NCBI RefSeq assembly: GCF_026626635.1
Contig: NZ_JAPNKA010000001.1
Location: 11,516,501 to 11,580,500 of the forward strand
Direction of reading: 5' to 3'
Length of the DNA: 64,000 nucleotides
Source of the DNA: Archangium lansingense
GTDB lineage: Bacteria > Myxococcota > Myxococcia > Myxococcales > Myxococcaceae
Shown: positions 23,045-33,583 of the stretch, in pieces
Numbering within the stretch: the first letter of the stretch is position 1
Layout of the letters: each line of letters opens with the position of its first letter
Notes under the pieces: generated by a model
What the model was told of the DNA's origin: nothing
The model's input: the letters and a program-made list of their open reading frames with translations, nothing else
Database searches by the model: none
Program-made: the position numbers and the translations under genes

Positions 23045-26000
23045 TTACACGGTCTCCAGGGCCACGAGGGCCACCGCGCGGAACGCAGTGCTGGTGCGCA
23101 GCGCCGTGCCCACGTCCACCTTGGATGGGTCGGAGCCACGCACCTCGGGCGACAGGTGGGCCAGCACACGCGACGCCGCGAGCGAGGCCGGCACCGCCTG
23201 GAAAGCCGCCACCGCCGCCTCGTCGAGCCCCTCCGCCGAACCGGGTCGGCTCAGCGCCTCGCCCTTCGCACCCAGGCACAGGGCCAACGCACAGAGGTAG
23301 CCCAGCTCCACTGGCCCGAAGCAGGCCAGCGTCCCCACTCCCAGCACCAGCTCGTCCGGCGAGGCGAGGTACGCCTCCACGCCGCCCGCCGGGCTCAGGA
23401 AGACGCGCACCGCTCCCGCCCCCAGCTCCTTCAGCGTAGGCCGCAGGGCCGCGTGCAGACGCGGCATGCTCTCATCCGTCACCGGCACCGCGCTCGAAGG
23501 CAGCACGTGGCGGAAGCCCTCGGACAGCGTCACCGGGGAGATCGTCGCGGCCGAGGCGCTCGCCGTGCTGGAGACGAGCGCCGCGCCGAAGCCGTCCACG
23601 CGCGCCACCTCCATGGGCACGTCGTCGCAGGCCACCAGCGCCTCGGCGTACAGCGTCCACGCATCCGCGTCCACCGGCTGCTCCCGCAGCAGCTCGGGCC
23701 AGAGGTGGATGGCCAGCGCCGCGCCCTCGTAGGTCGGCGAGAGCCGCTCCGCCACCAGACGCTTCGCCTGCGGAGAGAGCTGCCCAGCCTGGAAGAGTCG
23801 CTCGGCCAGGCGCACCGCGAACACCACGAGCTGCGCGTCCAGGTACTGGCGGAGGATGTCCTCCAGTTGCGCCGGGTCTTCCGTGAGCCGCTCGCGGAGC
23901 TGCAGGGCCTCGCCCGTGAAGCCCTGCGCCTCGGCGAGCCGCACGCGCCGCTCCAGCCGCTCCGGCGTCTCCGGCAACAGCTTGAGCTGCTCGGCGGCCT
24001 CCGGCAACCGGCCCAGGGCCTCGTACGCCTCCGCGAGCCGCTCGCGCCACAGCCCCATCGCCGCCGGGCCCGCGAGGATGGCCGCGAGCTGCTCCGCCAC
24101 CACCACGAAGCGCGCGTGGTTCTTCGTCTCGTCGTAGATGGGCAGTAGGAATTCCAGCGCGCGCACCGTGCCGGGCGCGTCCTCGAGCGCCTTCTCGAAG
24201 GCCTCCAGCGCACGCACCTTGTCGCCCGCCCACATCAGCATGTCGCCATGCTCCACATGGAGGCTCCCGCGAGCCTTGGGGTCCGTCTCCAGCAGGATGA
24301 GCAGGCCCAGCGTGTCCGCCGCGTCCGCGGTGAGCCCCGCGTCACGCTGCAGCCGGAAGCGCTCGCGCAGCAGCTTGCCCCGCCGCTCCGCCCAGTTGTC
24401 CGCCGCCTCGGCCAGCGCCTCGATGCGCTCCTCCAGCGGCAGCGCCCGGACATGGGCGAGCACCGCCTCGGCCAGCGCCTCGGGGAAGCCACCCATGCCC
24501 GACAGCAAGCCCCGCAGGCGCTCGGTGAAGCCCGGCACCGTCGCGAGCCAATCCATCGCACGCAGACGGGACTCGGCCGAGGCGCTGTCCGCGCGCAGCA
24601 CCTCGCCCCGCAGCTCCGTGGCCAGCGCCACGTCCCACTGCGTGAGCAGGTCCGCCAGCCGCAGCAGCCCTTCCCAGTCACCCTCCGCTCGCAGGCCGGT
24701 GGCCAGGTCCGTGACGTGCGCGGCATCCGCGTCCGGCCGCGACGCCAGCGCCCACAGCGCTTCGCGGACACGGGCCGCGTCGCCGGCACGCTCGGCCAGC
24801 GCCAGTGCACCCGTGAGGTCGCCCGACTCGAGCGCGGGCCCGAAGCCCACCTCGACGGCGCGCGCGGGAGCCCCCAACCGCTGGAAACGCTCGGCCAGCT
24901 CCTCGGGGTTCAGCGTGCCCGGAGCCTCCGTGGCCACACGCTCGAGCACCTCGAGGGCCTCGGCGCGCTCGCCTGCGGACTCCCACAGGCCCACCGCCTC
25001 CAGCAGCAGCGCCGGCCGCTGGGCGGAGTACGCGAGACGGGCCGCCTGCAACAACGCCTGGGCCGCGCGTCCGGGCTCTTCCACGGCCTGGTGCAGAGCC
25101 GCCACCCGTTGCAGCGACTCCACATCGGGCGCGATGGAGACAGCGTCACGAGCCGCGCGCAGCGCCTCCGAGATACGGCCCGCGGACTCGAATTCGCGCG
25201 CCGCGGACAGCAGCAGCTCCCGGCGCTCCGCGTTGGAGACAAGCTCCGCCCGAGCCAGACGCACCTCGGCGAGACGCCCCGGCTCCTCGGAGAGCAGCGG
25301 CTCCAGCGCCTCCAGCGCCTCGGCGTAGCCAGCACCCGAGGTGCCCCGAGCCACCACCGCCTCCAGCATCTCGCAGGCGAGTGGCTGACGGCCGGCGGCA
25401 ACTGCCAGGGACGCCAGCTCCAGTCGCAGCAGGGAGGCCTCGTCGGCGTCCTCCGTCGCGGGCACCAGCCGCTCCAGCGTCTCCAGCAGCGCGGCCTGCT
25501 CGCCCCGCTTGCGCAGGCCCACCACACGGGCCCGGAGCGCCTCGACGTTGGTCGGATCGGCCTCAGCGGCACGCTCCCGGAGAGCCTCCGCGCGCTGAGG
25601 GTCGTCGAGCTGACCCGCGGCGACATCGGCGGCGGCCAGCAACAGCTCCGCGGCGCGAGAGCCACCAGCGGCCTGCGCTCCCGCCTCGTAGACGGCGAGC
25701 AGGTCCGCGGGACGGCGCAGGGTACGCAGGCCCAGCACCGCCCGGTCGATGATGCTGACATCCGCGGGACGCAGGCGCGCCAGGTGCAGCAGCGCGTCGA
25801 TGGAGTCCTTTGGATCCTCGAAGAGGTCCGCCGCGCGGCGGTACAGCACCTCGGCGGTGGCGGCGTCCGCCTTGCGCGCGAGCTTCAGGGAGGCGCGGTA
25901 CAGGCCCTTGGAGTCACTCGTCCGGCCGTACACCTCGGTGAGGAGCGACAGGGCCTCCTGGCCACGTGCGCCCTCGGGTTCGAGCGCCACCACGGCCTCG

Positions 26001-29000
26001 AAGGACTCCGCAGCGTCCCGGTACGCGCCCGAAGCCAGCGAAGCGTGACCGAGCCGCAGGTGTGTACGCACGCGCACCGGCACGGGCAGAGACTCGCCTC
26101 CGGCGGCGAGCAGGCGTCGGTCATAGGGCTGGGCCGCACCTGGGCCACCACCTTCTGCGGCCAGCTCCGCGCGCGTAGCGAGCGCATCCACATCGTTGCC
26201 CGCCTTGGACAGATAGTCGTCGAAGGCCTGGGCGGCGAGCAGCACCTCTCCCGCCTTCAACAGGCTGTCCGCGCGCTCGCGCAGCAGCGGCAGCGCCTGC
26301 TCGGGAGGCACGGCGGCAGCACGCAGGGAGAGCAGCTCCGCCAGCCGGCGCACGTCCCCGGCGGCGCGGGCGCGCAGCACATGGAAGGCCTCGGCACTGG
26401 AGGGCGCGAGCTCGAAGGCCTGGTCCTCGCACAGCAGCGCGCGCTCCAGCGCACCGGCCTCGCGGAAGGCCTTCGCGGCGGCAAGGTAGCTCTCCGCGGC
26501 CTGCGCGGGCGGCTGCTTCTGGGCCCGGCGCAACATCAGCGCTGCGAGCGACTGCGTGTCGCCCGTCTCCGTCAGCCACGCGCGGTGACGCGAGTAGAGC
26601 GGCTCCTGGAAGGCGTCTGCGTCCAGCAGCAGGGCGTCGAACTCGGCGGCGTCCGCCTCGCGCCCCATCTCGTGGAGCAGATCCGCCGCCTGGCGGGTAA
26701 GGCCCAGATCATCAGGAAGCGCGGAACGAGCGGCGAGCAGCGCAATGGCGGCGGCATCCGGACGCCCGGCACGCTCCCGGTAGAGGGTGGCGGCACGCAG
26801 CAGCAACTGCGCACGGCGGGCGGCGTCCTCCTCGAGGGAGGCGGACTCCTCGAACCAGGCGGCCAGCTCGACCACCCGGCCCTCGCGCTCCAGCAACTCG
26901 CACAGGAGCGTCTCGGCCTCCTGGAGGGAGCGGTCCTGGCGGAGCGCCTCGCGCAGGAAGCCCTCGGCCTTCTCGGAGTCGCCCAGGACGCCGAGGTGGA
27001 GCTTCGCGAGCCGCAGCAGCGCAGGGGCCTTCTCACGCGTGCCGGGCAACAGCGGCAGAGCACGCTCCAGCCAGCGGGCCTCGGCGGCGGTGTCGTCCCG
27101 ACGCACGGCCAGCTCGATGCCCATGCGTGCCGTGTCGAGCTGCTCGGACAGCGTGAAGGCCCGCTCCAGCGCCACCTCGGCAGCGGGCAGGTCCAGCTTC
27201 GCGTCGCGCAGCATCTCCGCGCGGTGACGTTCGCAGTCCGCGGCCTCGTCCGTCCGCTCCTCCTTCTCCAGGAGGAAGCGCAGCGCCTCCAGCGAGCGCA
27301 GGGACTCGTCTACCCGGCCCGCCTCCTCGGCCAGGCGCGCGTGCTCCGCGCAGGCGGAGATGGCGCCGTCGAGGTCTCCCTCTTCCTGGCTGAGCGAGGC
27401 CACCACCTGGAGCTGGGCCATCAGCTCGGGGACACGGCCCGCTTCGCGGTAGAGCGTGGCGAGCGACTGGTGCAGCGGCAGCGGCTCCTCCGCCATCTCC
27501 GCCGCGCGCGTCAGCAGGGAAGCGGCGAGCGCGGAGTCAGCCAGCGAGTCTCGAGCGCGCTCCGACAGCGAGACGAGACGCTCCGCGGTCTTCTCAGAGG
27601 GAGGCAGAGCGCGCGCATGGGCGACGAGCACGTCGAAGGCAGCGCGGGGCTCGTCCTTCTCCAGCAGCGCGGCGAGCCGATGGACCGCCACCTCATTCAG
27701 CGGGCTCTCGGCAAGCAGGCGCTTGTAGGCCGACACCGCGCGCCGCGAGTCCCCGAGCTTCTCAGCGAGCGCCCCCAGGCGCAGCCAGGCCTTCTCGGCG
27801 CGCTCGGGCTCGGCGGAGAAGTCCGCGGCGGCGGCGAGCTGCTCCTGCAAGGGCAGCGCTTCCTTCACGTCGCCTTGCAGGAAGAGAAGCTCGGCCAGCT
27901 CGGCAAGCTGCGCGTCGCGGGCAGGCACCAGGGCATGGGCGCGGCGAGCAAACTCCAGGGCCCGGGCCATATCCCCCGCGGCGCGCGCATGGACGGCGCC
28001 CTCGCGCAGGAGGGTAGCGGCCTCGGCCGGGGGAAGATGGCTGGTGCCAACGTCGAGGAGCTTCGCGGCCTCGGCGGAGTCTCCCCTGTCGGCGACGAGG
28101 GCCACCAGCCGACGGCGCACGTCGATGTTCTCGGGAGCCAGGCGCACCGCCTGCCGCAGCGCGGCCTCGGCGGCCTCGGGCTGCTCCAGGCGCTCCAGGT
28201 GGAGGGTGCCCAGCTCGGCGTAGAGAGCGGCGGCCTCAGCGGGAGGCGCGTGCGAGGCCTCGGCGGCGAGCAGGCCAGCGAGGCGCGTCCAGTCCTCCAG
28301 GTCACGCAGCACGCGCTGGAGCGCGGCGGTGGCCCCAGCGTGGCGCGGAGCGAGGGAGAGCGCCGCCTCCAGGCTGTCCGCGGCCTCCGAGAGCTTGCCC
28401 GTCTTCTCGAGCAGGCTCGCGCGCGCCAGTTGTGCCTCCACCCGGCGGGGCACGGGCCCCTGGCGCGAAGCCTCGGAGAGAGCCTCCGCCTCGGCATCCG
28501 GCTGCCCGTCGCGGCGTGCGAGCGTGGCGAGGGCAAAAAAGGCATCACAGCGCTCAGCCGGAGACAGCGGCAGCGCCACGGCGGCGAGCAGGGCCTCGCG
28601 AGCCGGGGCACGCGCATCCTTCTCCACCAGCACGGAAGCGAGCGAGAGGAGCCGCGTGCGGGCACGCTCGGCGAGCTCCGGCTCGGAAGCCACCACCTGA
28701 CGCCAGGCCTCCAGCTCGTCCACGTCGTCGCCAGCCTCGCGGGCGAGCGCGGCGATGGCGAGCCACAGGGGCGCGGGCCGGTGGGAGAGCTTCGTGGCGG
28801 CGAGGAAGTCATCGCGCGCGGACTCGGAGCGGCCAGCGTTGCGGTGGAGGGCAGCGCGGCGGGCGAGCAGCTCGGCGCGGGCATCCCCCGAGGCGGCGGT
28901 GATGAGGGTACCCAGCAGGGCGAGGCGCTCGGCCTCTTCCTGCGCGGTGCCGGTGCCCGGCGGGGGCAGCAACTCCAGCAGGGCCTGGGTGGCCCAGGTG

Positions 29001-32000
29001 TCGTGGGGCTCCTCGGCGAGGAGGCTGCGCAGGGCATCGGCGGCCTCGGCGGGGCGGCCCAGGGCGAGCGACAGGTCCGCCAGCTCGCGGCGTGCGTTGC
29101 GGCGGGCATCTCCGGAGAGGCGCGGCCACAGCGTGGCGAGCAGGTCCGCCAGGGGCTCGCGCGCCCCGGCCTTGCGGTGGAGGCCAGCAAGCTCCACCTG
29201 GGCCTCGAGGTCCTCGGGAGCAAGGGCACAGTACTGCGCGAGCAGGCGGCGGGCGGAGTCCGGGCGACCAGCGCGCACGGCGGCGGCGGAGGCACGGCGG
29301 GTGAGGTCCAGCAGCTCGTCCTCGCGGGGCGCGTCCGGGTCCGCCGCGGGCAGGGCCAGCACCGCCTCGAAGTCCTCCAGGGCGGCGCGGGGGTCCGCCT
29401 GCATCCGCAGCTCACCGCGGCGCATGCGCGCCGGAGCAAAGGAGGCCTCACGCTCCAGGGCCTCGGCGAGGAAGGCCTCCTCGCGACTGGTGCCCATGGC
29501 GAGCACGGAGGCGCGGAAGAGCAACTTCGCGCCGGCGCGGGGCTCCGTCACGAGAGCAGCCTTGCGCGCGAAGAGGCGAGCGGCCTCCAGCTTCTCGCCG
29601 CGCTCCAGCTCCAGCTCGGCGAGCGCATCGAGGGCTTCGGCAGCCAAGGGGCCGGTGGGGCTCGCATCGAGCGCGGCGGACAGGCGCAGAAGAGCGGGGC
29701 CCTTCTCCCCGCGCTCCAAGAGGACGCGGGCGCTCTGCAGGAAGAGAGGCGCGGCCTCGGCGGCGCGCTCAGCAGCGACGAGGGCCTGGGCACGCGAGGC
29801 CCACAGCTCGGCCAGCTCTCGCGTCTCACCGGCCTCGGTGTAGAGGGCCTCCAACCGGGAGGCGAGCGCGTCGTCCAGGCGGCGCAGCGGGAAGGCCTGG
29901 GCGTAGGCGGCGATGGCTGCCTCGCGGTCTCCGATCAGCTCGCACGCGCGGCCCAGGCGCGAACGGATGTCCGCGAGGCGCTCGGGGGCGGTGGTGCGCG
30001 GCAGCGTGGACAGCAGCGTCTCCAGCGCGCGCCGGGCATGCTCGGGGCGCTCGCAGCGCAGCGAGAGGTCCGCCAGCTCCAGCAGCACGGCCTGGTCCGG
30101 AGACAGACGCGCGGCCTTCTCCAGGGCCACCAGCGCCTCGCCCAGACGGCCCAGCCGGGCCTCCAGCACATTGGCCAGCTCGCGCAGCGCTGCCGCCGCG
30201 AGCCGCTTGTCTCCCTGCGCCTCGGCCACACGCGCCCGCTCCTCCAGGGCAGTGGCCAGGCCCGCCATGTCCGAGCGCTTGCGCTGGAGGGCGCACAGCT
30301 CGCCCAGCGTGGGCAGGTCATCCGGCTCCGCCTTCAGCACCTCCTGGAGGGCCGTGGCGGCGAGGTCCAAATCGAAAGCCAGGTCGCGCGCGGCCACGGA
30401 GAGGCGGCGGTACTTCTGCGCGCGCTCCTTGGGCTCGGGCGTGAGGCGCGCGAGGGCGGAGAGGCAACGGGTGAGCAACCCTCCGTCGCGGCGCGCCTCA
30501 GCGAGCGCCAGCATGGACTCCAGCGCGGGCTTGTGGTCGGGGTCGGCCTCCAACGCGGAGGTGAGGAGGCGCTCGGCCTTCTCGGGCTGCTGCAGGCGAC
30601 CGCGGTACAGCTCTCCGGCCTCGGCCCAGAGGGCGGCGCGACGGCCAGGCTCCTCGTGGACAGCGGCGGCCTTCTCCAGCGACTCGGCAAGCTCCTGGGT
30701 GCGGCCGGTGGCGCGGAAGTAGGGAATCAGCTCATCAAGCGCGGCGGAGTCGCGCGGGTCCAACGCAAGCGCGGCCTCCAGGTGCTCGCGGGCGCGGGCG
30801 GGGTCGCCGAGCTTCGTGCGGTACAGGCGCGCCAGGGCGTGGTGGCTCTGGTGCGCGGCCTGGCGGATGGGCTCGGAGCGCGGCGCGGGGCCGGCCAGCT
30901 CCAGCGCTTGCTGGTAGCCGGCGAGCGCCTCCTGCAGCTTGCCCAGCTTCTCAGCCACGCGCGCGGTGGAGAAGAGGGGCTCGGGCTCGCCGGGCAACAG
31001 GGTCGTAGCCTCGCGATAGCGCAGCAGCGCATTGTCTGGCTGCTGGAGGCCGTCTTCCCAGATGCGGCCAGCGAGGAGGTTGGCGCGGCCCACTCGGTCC
31101 AGCTCATGGCGGGCCATGGCGACTTCGCGCAGGCGGTCCAGGGCCTTGAGGGCGCGCAAGTGCTCGCCGCCGCGGTGGCACAGCTCGCCCAGCAGCAGCA
31201 AGGCATCCGGCTGGTCCGGCGCGAGGCGCAGCGCGGCCTCACAGTGCAGGCGGGCGCCAGCGACATCGTCCTCCGTCTGAGCGCACAGCCGCGCGAGGTG
31301 CACGTGGGCATCCGCGGCCTCGGCGGGGTCCCGGGCGAGCGCGGCAATGCGGCGGTAGGCGCGCACGGCTCCAGCGCGGTCGCGGCTCTGGTCCGAGGCG
31401 CGCGCGAGGGCCTTGAGGGAAGGCAGGTGGTCCGGCTTGAGGCCGAGCACCTCATGCAGCGCCTTCACCGCCACCTGAGGCGCATGGTCCCGCGCGGCGC
31501 GGGCGGCGGCCTCGGCGGAGAAGAAGGCAGCGGCCTCCTCGGAGGCGCGGCGCGCCAGGCTGCACAGGGCGAGGTAGCGCTCGGCGGCGCGGGCGTGCTC
31601 GTTGCGGCGCTCGCGCACCACGGCCTCACCCCAGAGGGCGGCGGGACTCTTCTCGCGGCGACGCAGCAGGGTGGCGGCCACGTCCAGGGCCAGGTCGTGT
31701 GCCTGCGGGTCCGCTACGAGGAGCGACAGCAGGCGCTCAGCGGCGAAGGGGTGGGCGTCCTGGGCGTCCCCGGCCTGGAGGTACGCATCACGGGCCTCGG
31801 CGAGCTTGCCCTGGGCAAGGAGCGCCTCGGCGTCGGCGAAGGCGCGGGCGCCCTCGAGGGCCAGCAGCAGCTCCTCATCGGGCGGGGCCGGAGGAGGCAG
31901 CCCGCCAGAGGAGAAGCGCAGACGCAGGCCCGCGCTGCTCACCTCAGCGGAGGACAGGCGCGCGGTGTCCAGCACGGGCATCTTGAAGCCCCGGCTGACG

Positions 32001-32587
32001 GCGGCCTTCTGACAGAGCGCGGGCAGCACGCGGGTGGAGAAGCCGGTGGCGCCGCGCACCTCCACATCGGGCAGGAGGCCCAGCTCGGCCACGGTGGCGG
32101 CGAGGAGGCCGGGCACCTGCACCGACGGCGTGGAGGCTAAGCCGTACAGGCGCACGTCGTAGAGGTAGAGAGCGAGCCGCTCCCCATCCGCGTCGAAGGC
32201 CACCTTGAAGGTGAGCGGGGTGCGCTCCGGGGCCTGAAGGAAGGCCTGGCCCTCGAGGTAGCCGGGGCGGAAGTGCAGCTTGAGGCCCTCGAGGCCGGCC
32301 ACGCGTCCGGCCAGCTCCGTCACCTTGCGCGTCACCAGGTCCGCGTCGACGTGCAGCTCCAGGAAGCCGAAGAGGAGCTTCTTGCGCTGGTAGCGCGAGG
32401 CCCCTGCGCTGACGTTGAAGGGGAAGGTGACGTCGGGAATCTGCAGCGCGAAGTCGGCGATAGACAGGCCGGGCGCCAGCTCGAGGGACGGAAACCCCAC
32501 GAAGGCGCGCCTGTCCAACAGGCGCAGCTCGGGGGCGGCGGCTTGCGCTTCGGACGCGGGCTTGGGGGAGTCGCTGTCGGTGGCCAT
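23045..32587 (-). CDS. Giant tetratricopeptide-repeat protein (3,180 residues)
   Basis: One uninterrupted frame covers almost 15% of the window. The first 235 residues form a beta-rich domain without repeats (SLELAPGLSIADFALQIPDV, later YLYDVRLYGLA), vaguely like lipid-binding BPI/SMP-type folds. Residues from about 245 to 2,950 are a continuous alpha-solenoid of degenerate TPR units, such as HCEAALRLAPDQPDALLLLGE. The last 200 residues form a distinct domain with no recognised family. No signal peptide is seen, so a cytoplasmic scaffold seems likely. Myxobacteria encode many huge TPR proteins, but this one is not identified. It heads the lipoprotein-queC-dipeptidase operon. Confidence 0.88.
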   Translation of the reverse strand: MATDSDSPKPASEAQAAAPELRLLDRRAFVGFPSLELAPGLSIADFALQIPDVTFPFNVSAGASRYQRKKLLFGFLELHVDADLVTRKVTELAGRVAGLEGLKLHFRPGYLEGQAFLQAPERTPLTFKVAFDADGERLALYLYDVRLYGLASTPSVQVPGLLAATVAELGLLPDVEVRGATGFSTRVLPALCQKAAVSRGFKMPVLDTARLSSAEVSSAGLRLRFSSGGLPPPAPPDEELLLALEGARAFADAEALLAQGKLAEARDAYLQAGDAQDAHPFAAERLLSLLVADPQAHDLALDVAATLLRRREKSPAALWGEAVVRERRNEHARAAERYLALCSLARRASEEAAAFFSAEAAARAARDHAPQVAVKALHEVLGLKPDHLPSLKALARASDQSRDRAGAVRAYRRIAALARDPAEAADAHVHLARLCAQTEDDVAGARLHCEAALRLAPDQPDALLLLGELCHRGGEHLRALKALDRLREVAMARHELDRVGRANLLAGRIWEDGLQQPDNALLRYREATTLLPGEPEPLFSTARVAEKLGKLQEALAGYQQALELAGPAPRSEPIRQAAHQSHHALARLYRTKLGDPARAREHLEAALALDPRDSAALDELIPYFRATGRTQELAESLEKAAAVHEEPGRRAALWAEAGELYRGRLQQPEKAERLLTSALEADPDHKPALESMLALAEARRDGGLLTRCLSALARLTPEPKERAQKYRRLSVAARDLAFDLDLAATALQEVLKAEPDDLPTLGELCALQRKRSDMAGLATALEERARVAEAQGDKRLAAAALRELANVLEARLGRLGEALVALEKAARLSPDQAVLLELADLSLRCERPEHARRALETLLSTLPRTTAPERLADIRSRLGRACELIGDREAAIAAYAQAFPLRRLDDALASRLEALYTEAGETRELAELWASRAQALVAAERAAEAAPLFLQSARVLLERGEKGPALLRLSAALDASPTGPLAAEALDALAELELERGEKLEAARLFARKAALVTEPRAGAKLLFRASVLAMGTSREEAFLAEALEREASFAPARMRRGELRMQADPRAALEDFEAVLALPAADPDAPREDELLDLTRRASAAAVRAGRPDSARRLLAQYCALAPEDLEAQVELAGLHRKAGAREPLADLLATLWPRLSGDARRNARRELADLSLALGRPAEAADALRSLLAEEPHDTWATQALLELLPPPGTGTAQEEAERLALLGTLITAASGDARAELLARRAALHRNAGRSESARDDFLAATKLSHRPAPLWLAIAALAREAGDDVDELEAWRQVVASEPELAERARTRLLSLASVLVEKDARAPAREALLAAVALPLSPAERCDAFFALATLARRDGQPDAEAEALSEASRQGPVPRRVEAQLARASLLEKTGKLSEAADSLEAALSLAPRHAGATAALQRVLRDLEDWTRLAGLLAAEASHAPPAEAAALYAELGTLHLERLEQPEAAEAALRQAVRLAPENIDVRRRLVALVADRGDSAEAAKLLDVGTSHLPPAEAATLLREGAVHARAAGDMARALEFARRAHALVPARDAQLAELAELLFLQGDVKEALPLQEQLAAAADFSAEPERAEKAWLRLGALAEKLGDSRRAVSAYKRLLAESPLNEVAVHRLAALLEKDEPRAAFDVLVAHARALPPSEKTAERLVSLSERARDSLADSALAASLLTRAAEMAEEPLPLHQSLATLYREAGRVPELMAQLQVVASLSQEEGDLDGAISACAEHARLAEEAGRVDESLRSLEALRFLLEKEERTDEAADCERHRAEMLRDAKLDLPAAEVALERAFTLSEQLDTARMGIELAVRRDDTAAEARWLERALPLLPGTREKAPALLRLAKLHLGVLGDSEKAEGFLREALRQDRSLQEAETLLCELLEREGRVVELAAWFEESASLEEDAARRAQLLLRAATLYRERAGRPDAAAIALLAARSALPDDLGLTRQAADLLHEMGREADAAEFDALLLDADAFQEPLYSRHRAWLTETGDTQSLAALMLRRAQKQPPAQAAESYLAAAKAFREAGALERALLCEDQAFELAPSSAEAFHVLRARAAGDVRRLAELLSLRAAAVPPEQALPLLRERADSLLKAGEVLLAAQAFDDYLSKAGNDVDALATRAELAAEGGGPGAAQPYDRRLLAAGGESLPVPVRVRTHLRLGHASLASGAYRDAAESFEAVVALEPEGARGQEALSLLTEVYGRTSDSKGLYRASLKLARKADAATAEVLYRRAADLFEDPKDSIDALLHLARLRPADVSIIDRAVLGLRTLRRPADLLAVYEAGAQAAGGSRAAELLLAAADVAAGQLDDPQRAEALRERAAEADPTNVEALRARVVGLRKRGEQAALLETLERLVPATEDADEASLLRLELASLAVAAGRQPLACEMLEAVVARGTSGAGYAEALEALEPLLSEEPGRLAEVRLARAELVSNAERRELLLSAAREFESAGRISEALRAARDAVSIAPDVESLQRVAALHQAVEEPGRAAQALLQAARLAYSAQRPALLLEAVGLWESAGERAEALEVLERVATEAPGTLNPEELAERFQRLGAPARAVEVGFGPALESGDLTGALALAERAGDAARVREALWALASRPDADAAHVTDLATGLRAEGDWEGLLRLADLLTQWDVALATELRGEVLRADSASAESRLRAMDWLATVPGFTERLRGLLSGMGGFPEALAEAVLAHVRALPLEERIEALAEAADNWAERRGKLLRERFRLQRDAGLTADAADTLGLLILLETDPKARGSLHVEHGDMLMWAGDKVRALEAFEKALEDAPGTVRALEFLLPIYDETKNHARFVVVAEQLAAILAGPAAMGLWRERLAEAYEALGRLPEAAEQLKLLPETPERLERRVRLAEAQGFTGEALQLRERLTEDPAQLEDILRQYLDAQLVVFAVRLAERLFQAGQLSPQAKRLVAERLSPTYEGAALAIHLWPELLREQPVDADAWTLYAEALVACDDVPMEVARVDGFGAALVSSTASASAATISPVTLSEGFRHVLPSSAVPVTDESMPRLHAALRPTLKELGAGAVRVFLSPAGGVEAYLASPDELVLGVGTLACFGPVELGYLCALALCLGAKGEALSRPGSAEGLDEAAVAAFQAVPASLAASRVLAHLSPEVRGSDPSKVDVGTALRTSTAFRAVALVALETV

Positions 32588-32733
32588 CGCGGGGGCTGCA
32601 GAGGAGCACCGGAAGGTACCACGTGGCCTAAGCCCCCGGAATTTTTGCTGATCCCCCGCCCGGAGGGCAGGCAGCGGACCCGCTCACGCCAGACCCGACT
32701 GTGCCAGAGTCCGGCCTCCCAGGAGGCCGTTCC

Positions 32734-33552
32734 ATGGAGTCCCCGTCCCTGGCCCCACCGCCCGCCGCGGACGAGGCCCGCTGCCAATCCCACCCCGACC
32801 AGGCCGTGCTCGGCACGTGCACCCGCTGCGGGACCTTCTTCTGCGCGTTGGACCGAGAGACCGTCAACGACAAGGACTACTGCACCACCTGCGCCACGCG
32901 CCCCGAGGTGGACTACCTGGAGGCGTTCCGGCTCAAGCACTGGGGCAAGCGCGACTCGTGGGCGTGGTTCGTCGGGTTCAGCGCCCTCATCTACCTCGCC
33001 GCTGGGGCCCGTCTGCTGATGCGGGAGGGCCTGAGGGACTCCGGGTTGATGGTCGGCCTGATCTCCCTGGCGGGGGGCACCGTGGGCGTGTGCTTCTGGC
33101 TGGGGCTGCCGTTCGCCCGACTGGCGCTGTGCTTCGTGCCCATCGTCGCCATGGTGACCTCGGCCTTCACGGTGGGGCCAGGGGCGATAAGCAGTGGCAT
33201 CTGGCCCATCATCGTCACCCTCTCCATCTACCAGAACACGCGCAACAAGCTCTTCTTCAAGGAGGAGGTCTCGCGCGAGGCACTCGAGAAGGCGTGGAAC
33301 CTCTACGCCAACAACGCCGTGGCGCGCACCGGTTTCCTGCTCGGCCTCGTCGGGCTGCTCGCCTTCCCGTTGGCGCCGGTGGCGCTGTTGTGCTCCATCA
33401 TCGGCCTGCGGCGCGTGGACCCCACGGCGACCCCGCCCATCGGACGCAAGGGGCAGGCCATCGCGGGCATCGTGCTCGGCGCGGTGAGCACGCTAGGGTG
33501 GACCGCATTTTGGGTAGTCACCAGGCTCAACCAGTTCGGGCAGGCGCACTGA
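32734..33552 (+). CDS. Zinc-binding membrane protein (B-box-like N terminus, DUF4190-like C terminus)
   Basis: The 272-residue product starts with a Cys/His cluster at about residues 16-53 (CQSHPDQAVLGTCTRCGTFF, then CTTCATR) of the B-box zinc-finger type common in myxobacteria. Three hydrophobic helices follow (residues about 70-170), and after a charged stretch two more form a DUF4190-like pair (ARTGFLLGLVGLLAFPLAPV). It likely sits in the inner membrane with the zinc domain in the cytoplasm. The ATG at 32734 follows a perfect AGGAGG at 32721-32726, better than the GTG at 32701. It is divergent from the giant TPR gene. Confidence 0.8.
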   Translation: MESPSLAPPPAADEARCQSHPDQAVLGTCTRCGTFFCALDRETVNDKDYCTTCATRPEVDYLEAFRLKHWGKRDSWAWFVGFSALIYLAAGARLLMREGLRDSGLMVGLISLAGGTVGVCFWLGLPFARLALCFVPIVAMVTSAFTVGPGAISSGIWPIIVTLSIYQNTRNKLFFKEEVSREALEKAWNLYANNAVARTGFLLGLVGLLAFPLAPVALLCSIIGLRRVDPTATPPIGRKGQAIAGIVLGAVSTLGWTAFWVVTRLNQFGQAH

Positions 33553-33583
33553 GCCCGGGCACCGAAGGAGGAGGCTCCACAAG

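Noticed and set aside
24248..32140. A 2,630-codon open frame on the plus strand
   Set aside because: It lies wholly opposite the giant TPR gene, its translation is Gln/Arg/Gly/His low-complexity with no domain, and it is explained by GC bias at the third position of the real gene.
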